Below, one piece after another: positions 59,809 to 64,000 of a stretch of DNA of 64,000 nucleotides. Numbering within the stretch: the first letter of the stretch is position 1; each line of letters opens with the position of its first letter. The stretch is from Loxodes magnus. Lineage: Eukaryota > Ciliophora > Karyorelictea > Loxodida > Loxodidae. The notes under the pieces were generated by a model. It did no database searches. It had not been told where the DNA came from and saw only the letters and a program-made list of their open reading frames with translations. Where the stretch lies: NCBI GenBank assembly GCA_946699065.1, contig CAMPDV010000096.1, forward strand, positions 434,001 to 498,000. The letters are read 5' to 3'. The position numbers and the translations under genes are program-made.

Positions 59809-61176
59809 ATGAATACAGGTCTATTTGGTCAAAACTAAGGTTAGTCGCTCTAACAAAACATGAATCTTGGGTAGTAGTAAGCTTTAGGATAGTCTTTATT
59901 AGGATAGGGATAATAACAGATTCAAACTACGCCTACTCTTTTTTAATAATAACCTCAAAATTTCCCTAGCTTCGGATCTGCTGGTTTTAATGCTTTATAA
60001 TAATAAACAATGAATCCATAGTTCCAAGGATAATAGTCTTTATAGTAGATGGGATAACTTAATATGCAGAATTAAATGAATATGGGAGGATAATAGCTAA
60101 TGGGATTACAAGCTGGAGGATTATAAGGAGCATAAAACCCTCTAGGAGCTCAACTTCAATAAATGCAGGCCTCTCCATAATAATTCCAACAATATTTGCA
60201 ACAATAAAATATGATAGATTGGCAGTCAAAAGCTTTTTAGAATATCCCTTAGAATTTTTAAGAAAATATCTAATAAATCCAGCAAAGTCTTTATTAGGAT
60301 GTTTATCTACTGCACAAGATAGATTAAGACTAAAAAGCAAACTTCAATAATTAGGATCAAAATTTAGACCAACTTATAGATGAGTATAAAAGTAAGATTT
60401 TTTTATATATAGGAGCTGCAAATGAGTCTTGCCGATCTTTTGAATAAGTCCGTGAGATTAGAGATATATTTGAAAATATTTACCAAAAGGGAAAGCAAAT
60501 AGCCTAAGATTGGAAACATTTCCAAGATGCACTAAAAGTAAATTAAGATGCTTATTTCAAGAGTCCCTTGCCTATTATGAACTCGTTATATGACTACCTA
60601 TCTCTCCAAGTCATAGATCTAAAAAATTTTTGCTAGAAGATGGAGATAATTGCTTTAACTGGATAAACATTACAAGAAAATAAAAGTCTATAAGAGTATT
60701 AATTGGAGGCATATAAGTAGTTGATTGATCTAATCAGTCAAATAAACAGAAGGATATAATAGTGTGAGACTCAGCTACTTTAGATTAGAAGTCTATCGAC
60801 TTAATAAGATTTATCTTAAACTCCTGGTTAGTTTTAGAATGAAGTTCCAACTTAATTCTAATCTACATTTTTCGAATAGAGTCCATATTCATATAAGCTA
60901 CCAGTTTCACCATATTAAATGCAGCAAGATCAGATTTTAATCTAATCAAGATAGTTCCAAGAAAGAGAGAAGGCTAAATACAGCAATTTTGGAAAATACG
61001 ATCCTCTAATGCCGGTAATTAACGAGATACCTGAAACTCCTTATATCTCTCAAGCTTCAGCTGGAAGAAATTTCTAAACTTTTTAGCATGACGAGCTCAT
61101 TTTGGGGAAAAGCGAATTTAAGAAGCAAGAACCAAGTAGCTTTTTCTAACTTTCTGTATAATCATAATTTCATTGA
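59809..61176 (+). CDS. FG nucleoporin, Nup58/Nup45-like
   Basis: About 448 residues after splicing. The N-terminal 120 residues are Gln-rich with scattered FG/GLFG-type motifs (NTGLFGQNQGQ, FPSFGSAGFN) and many Gly-Gln-Met repeats. They are followed by a coiled-coil region (about 130-330: SLYQDVYLLHKIDQDQK, RSFEQVREIRDIFENIYQ, LEAYKQLIDLISQINRRI) like the helical part of Nup58/Nup45 in the central channel complex. The tail is Ser/Gln-rich. A probable 21-nt intron (60392-60412, gtaag...atag) interrupts the coiled coil; being a multiple of three and free of a definite stop, its retention would not break the frame. The stop is taken as TGA at 61174-61176, but TAA codons at 61147, 61159 and 61165 are also candidates. 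Confidence 0.72.
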
Positions 61177-61746
61177 ATAGTTTAATTAATTTAAACTCAA
61201 AGTTCTAAATTTCTCATCTATATTCTATTCCCTTATGCAATTAAACTGTACTAATCTTTTTATGATTGTACTAAACTGTTTTTACTTAGCTATTCAATAG
61301 TTACATTAATGGATATACCTTAATATCCCTAGCTGAGTAAAAAGGTTAAATTATTAACAGTCTTATCTTATTTAAACCTTTAATTAGCTTAAACCTTCAT
61401 TAAAAAACCCAATAAAATATATAACTTATAGCCTCTCTTCTCTACACTCAATTCATATTTCTAATAAAGCACAGCAACTCTAAGGTTCTATTCATTCAAC
61501 AATTATCTCAACTGAGGAAGTAAATCGATATGGAAGTCTATTAGAAATTACTTTTTGTATAGATGCTAAAATAAAAAGCAGAAGGAGCTATTAATAAATC
61601 AATTTAAAGACTAAGCCATAGAAGAAAAATAAGTCCGAATCAAAAATGATCTTACTTAATTAATTAAATTTAGTGTAATTAGGTATTTAAATACTTATAA
61701 GCTGTTTGGTTCTAAATTTCAGATATCTATTATCTATGTTATAAAA
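61177..61746. other. Intergenic gap with presumed promoter
   Basis: Upstream of the pseudokinase gene. AT-rich; nothing recognised. Confidence 0.5.
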
Positions 61747-62787
61747 ATGGGTTCTTCATGTAGTGGTAAAGTTAGAAAAGAATAAGATGTTGATGAAGCT
61801 GCGTAAGTTTAGAAAGAAAGCTTCAATAATTAAAAAAGACCCCCTGCGCTTAATATAAATAGCAAATGTAATTATCATAATAATTCTATTAACGGCTATA
61901 ACACTGGGTGCACCTTTGGATCTGTTTCTAAGCATTCTAATAAATAAGCATTTGATTTTTTGGGAAATGAAAGTACATTGGTTCATAGAAAAAATCCTAA
62001 GATAAAAATTAGTATAAATATAGGGGAAGGTCCTCATGGTAAAGTCTATGAGTGCTTAAATTAAGAAACTGGAGAAATTTGTGCTATCAAAATATTTGAA
62101 AGCAAAAATGCATCTTCTCGCTAAACTTAAGACAATGGAAATAATAAGAAAAATGAATTAGAATAAGCTGGAAAGGAAGATAGTAAGGAAAATTAAAATA
62201 TAGTTAGTGGAATTTTTTAAATAAAGGAAATATTAGATTTAAGGAATGTAAATATAATAAAATACTTGTGAGTTGACTAAACAAATCATTAGGTATTGAT
62301 GTAGTATATGGAGGGTAGATCTGTCAAAGATCTACTTAAAAAATTCGGAAGATTGGACTTAAAGATAATAGCTAAATACATAAAATAGGCTTTTATGGGC
62401 CTTCAATTTCTTCACACGCATAATGTAATGCACGGAAATTTGAAATGCTCCAATCTGCTTGTAGACACTAAGGGAAACATAAAACTATGTGATTTTTTCA
62501 ATGAGAGAGATTCTTAAAAACAGAAGCAAGAACTTGAAAGTTAAGATATTAAATAAATGGGAGCAACTATTATCGAAATGCTAACTGGCACCTATCCCAG
62601 TTTATCACAGACAATTGATTTATAATTTTTAAACTAGCAATGGAAGGATTTTATAAACACATGTCTCGAAAGCGCAATAAACATATCATAATTACTAGAG
62701 CACGAAATAATGAAAAATGTGTAAATACCAGAAATGATATAGAAAGGAACATCACCTATTGTTTTGGTTAATTAGAATCCAAACTAA
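61747..62787 (+). CDS. N-acylated pseudokinase (protein kinase fold)
   Basis: 346 residues, start MGSSCSGKVRK, a myristoylation signal with Cys5 for palmitoylation. The kinase domain begins near residue 85: glycine loop IGEGPHGKVYE, ATP lysine Lys115 in CAIKIF, a hinge YMEGRSVKDLL, and a STE/MAPKKK-like helix MGLQFLHTHNVMHGN. The catalytic HRD is HGN (229-231), with Asn where the catalytic Asp should be. The DFG is DFF (249-251), and the activation segment with APE is almost absent before ATIIEMLTGTYPS. Lys115 and the magnesium-loop Asn (CSN) remain, so nucleotide binding is possible but phosphotransfer unlikely. It probably acts as a membrane-bound scaffold. The stop is taken as TAA at 62785-62787 (TAG at 62773 also possible); no TGA for about 200 nt. 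Confidence 0.85.
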
Positions 62788-64000
62788 ATTAATTTGTTTA
62801 TATAAAGCAATACATTTATTATTAACCTTTATCAGCTTTCTTACTTTACATCATTGCTTCAAAATAAAATTCATGCTTCTCAAAAAGAACCAAGTTTAAC
62901 TATTCATACATCCTTGGCTTATAATTTATTACCACATTATAAGTCCCTTTTTGGATTACAGAATCATAAGAAAATTAACTTTACTCTTATTCAAATATTC
63001 TGAAATTAAGAGTAAGAATTTAACAGGGAGAAGCTTCAATATTAGAAGTGAAGCAAATTATAAAGAAGCTATACAGATATAGAAATAATAGAAACCCCAA
63101 TCTTGTTATTATTATTTATTATTACATATTAATATTTAGTTTATTTCCTTATAAAAGAAATCCATAAGCAAATTTTATGAGCTAATCAAGTAATTATCAA
63201 GATGAGAGTGAAAGAGAACCATGAATGAAAAAGTAGAAACTTTTAAATTAAGCATAACTTGCATGGTTATATACTAATAATTATGCAATTATGTCTCAAT
63301 ATTCCAAATGTTGAAACTCTTATTGTTTATTATTATTATATTTAATTTATTGTACAATAATGCAAATTATTAACTAGCATTTAATTAATTAAATATCTTG
63401 CATTAATATATACCTTTTGCTTGCTGTTTAATTTCTTTAACTTAGTCTTCATTTCTTTTCTTCATAAATAATTGAAATTCTTTTATTTTATAATTCACTA
63501 TGGAGAAAAATAAAAAATCATAAATTTTCTTTTAATTGAGCAACTTCAATTTTTAGACTTAAGAATATATCTTACGTATTTCTATTTATTTATAATATAC
63601 AAGTATTATTACTCTTAATATCAATTAAAAAGAAACTTCTTTTATTTTAAATGACTTAAATTCACTTCTTTGAGTTTATCAGTGTTGGCTAAGAAACTAA
63701 ATTAGATGGATAGTAGGATAATTCTATAAATGGATTATTATTTTTTTATTTAATAATAATCTCCTAGAAGCGCTATTTATAATGGCGATAGTTTATCAAA
63801 TGGTTATTTTAGGCAGTTCTATATTATCACAGAATTTTAACTAAGCTATTATTTGGGAAATTAAGATACTTTTGTATAGAAATAAAGTTGAAGATAGTCT
63901 TTTGGAGGAGTTGAAAAGTTTAGTTAATTTTAGTAAATTATTTGTAAGTAGGAATAGTAAAGTAAAAGGTATTAATATGTTTATTATTCAACTATTTATT
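62788..64000. other. AT-rich right end of the window
   Basis: No confident gene, tRNA or repeat to the edge. Short charged readings near 63000-63230 are not long enough to support a call. Confidence 0.45.

Noticed and set aside
1-64000. Karyorelictean code with TGA as the only stop
   Set aside because: lysA would gain about 160 residues of AT-rich translation, and the Myb and 31950 genes would run on for over 200 nt. Aligned TAA/TAG ends in the hydrolase pair argue against it. It is kept as an alternative, not excluded.
1-64000. Standard code with many pseudogenes
   Set aside because: In-frame stops are always TAA/TAG at Gln-type and TGA at Trp-type positions, and domains such as Myb, 14-3-3 and LysA are otherwise perfect. 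Decay would not be that regular.
1-64000. CRISPR arrays, insertion sequences, bacterial operons, viral or transposon genes
   Set aside because: No direct-repeat/spacer pattern, transposase, integrase, reverse transcriptase or ribosome-binding-site organisation was seen.

Overview
This window reads as nuclear DNA of a ciliate whose genetic code uses all three standard stop codons inside genes. TAA and TAG stand where glutamine is expected. TGA stands where tryptophan is expected, for example at four conserved tryptophans of an R2R3 Myb domain. Genes nevertheless end at TGA in some cases and at TAA or TAG in others. That fits the Condylostoma-type code (NCBI table 28), in which position near the transcript end decides termination. 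A karyorelictean code (table 27, TGA the only stop) is the main alternative. It fits less well, because lysA, the Myb gene and an alpha/beta-hydrolase pair have no in-frame TGA near their conserved C-termini. The DNA is very AT-rich, and introns are tiny (mostly 16-25 nt, one of 31 nt, GT..AG).

Layout from left to right. A partial gene leaves the left edge (1-561, minus). Next come an ABHD13-like hydrolase (2651-3552), a 1546-residue Cep164-like WW protein (4893-9549), an MFS transporter (minus, 10366-11775), a short acylated MGC protein (minus, 13324-14142), a TPR-like protein (14600-15454), a possible small gene, a tRNA-Ile(UAU) and diaminopimelate decarboxylase (15973-17226). From 18.6 to 31 kb there are a Q/N-rich Zn-ribbon protein (minus), a CTFxP-repeat protein, a zinc-finger/ankyrin protein (minus), a lysine/glutamine-rich protein and an R2R3 Myb factor (minus). 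From 32 to 44 kb there are a Q-rich protein, a 1692-residue cysteine-rich membrane protein, a second ABHD13-like gene that lacks its nucleophile, a 14-3-3 protein (minus) and CEP104 (minus). From 46 to 63 kb there are a possible tail-anchored protein, a large acylated MGC protein (minus), a small Cys-rich protein, a C2/GYPP-repeat protein (minus), an unknown protein, a Nup58-like nucleoporin and an N-acylated pseudokinase.

No operon logic is visible: genes lie on both strands, separated by 0.3-4.6 kb of AT-rich DNA. Several products point to cilia and the cell cortex (Cep164-like WW protein, CEP104, CTFxP protein, acylated proteins), as expected of a heavily ciliated cell. The standard-code ORFs in this DNA are mostly fragments or antisense shadows. 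Real genes appear only when TAA/TAG are read as Gln and TGA as Trp and short introns are removed. Because almost no codon is an absolute stop, AT-rich intergenic DNA also looks open, so small unrecognised genes are called with low confidence.
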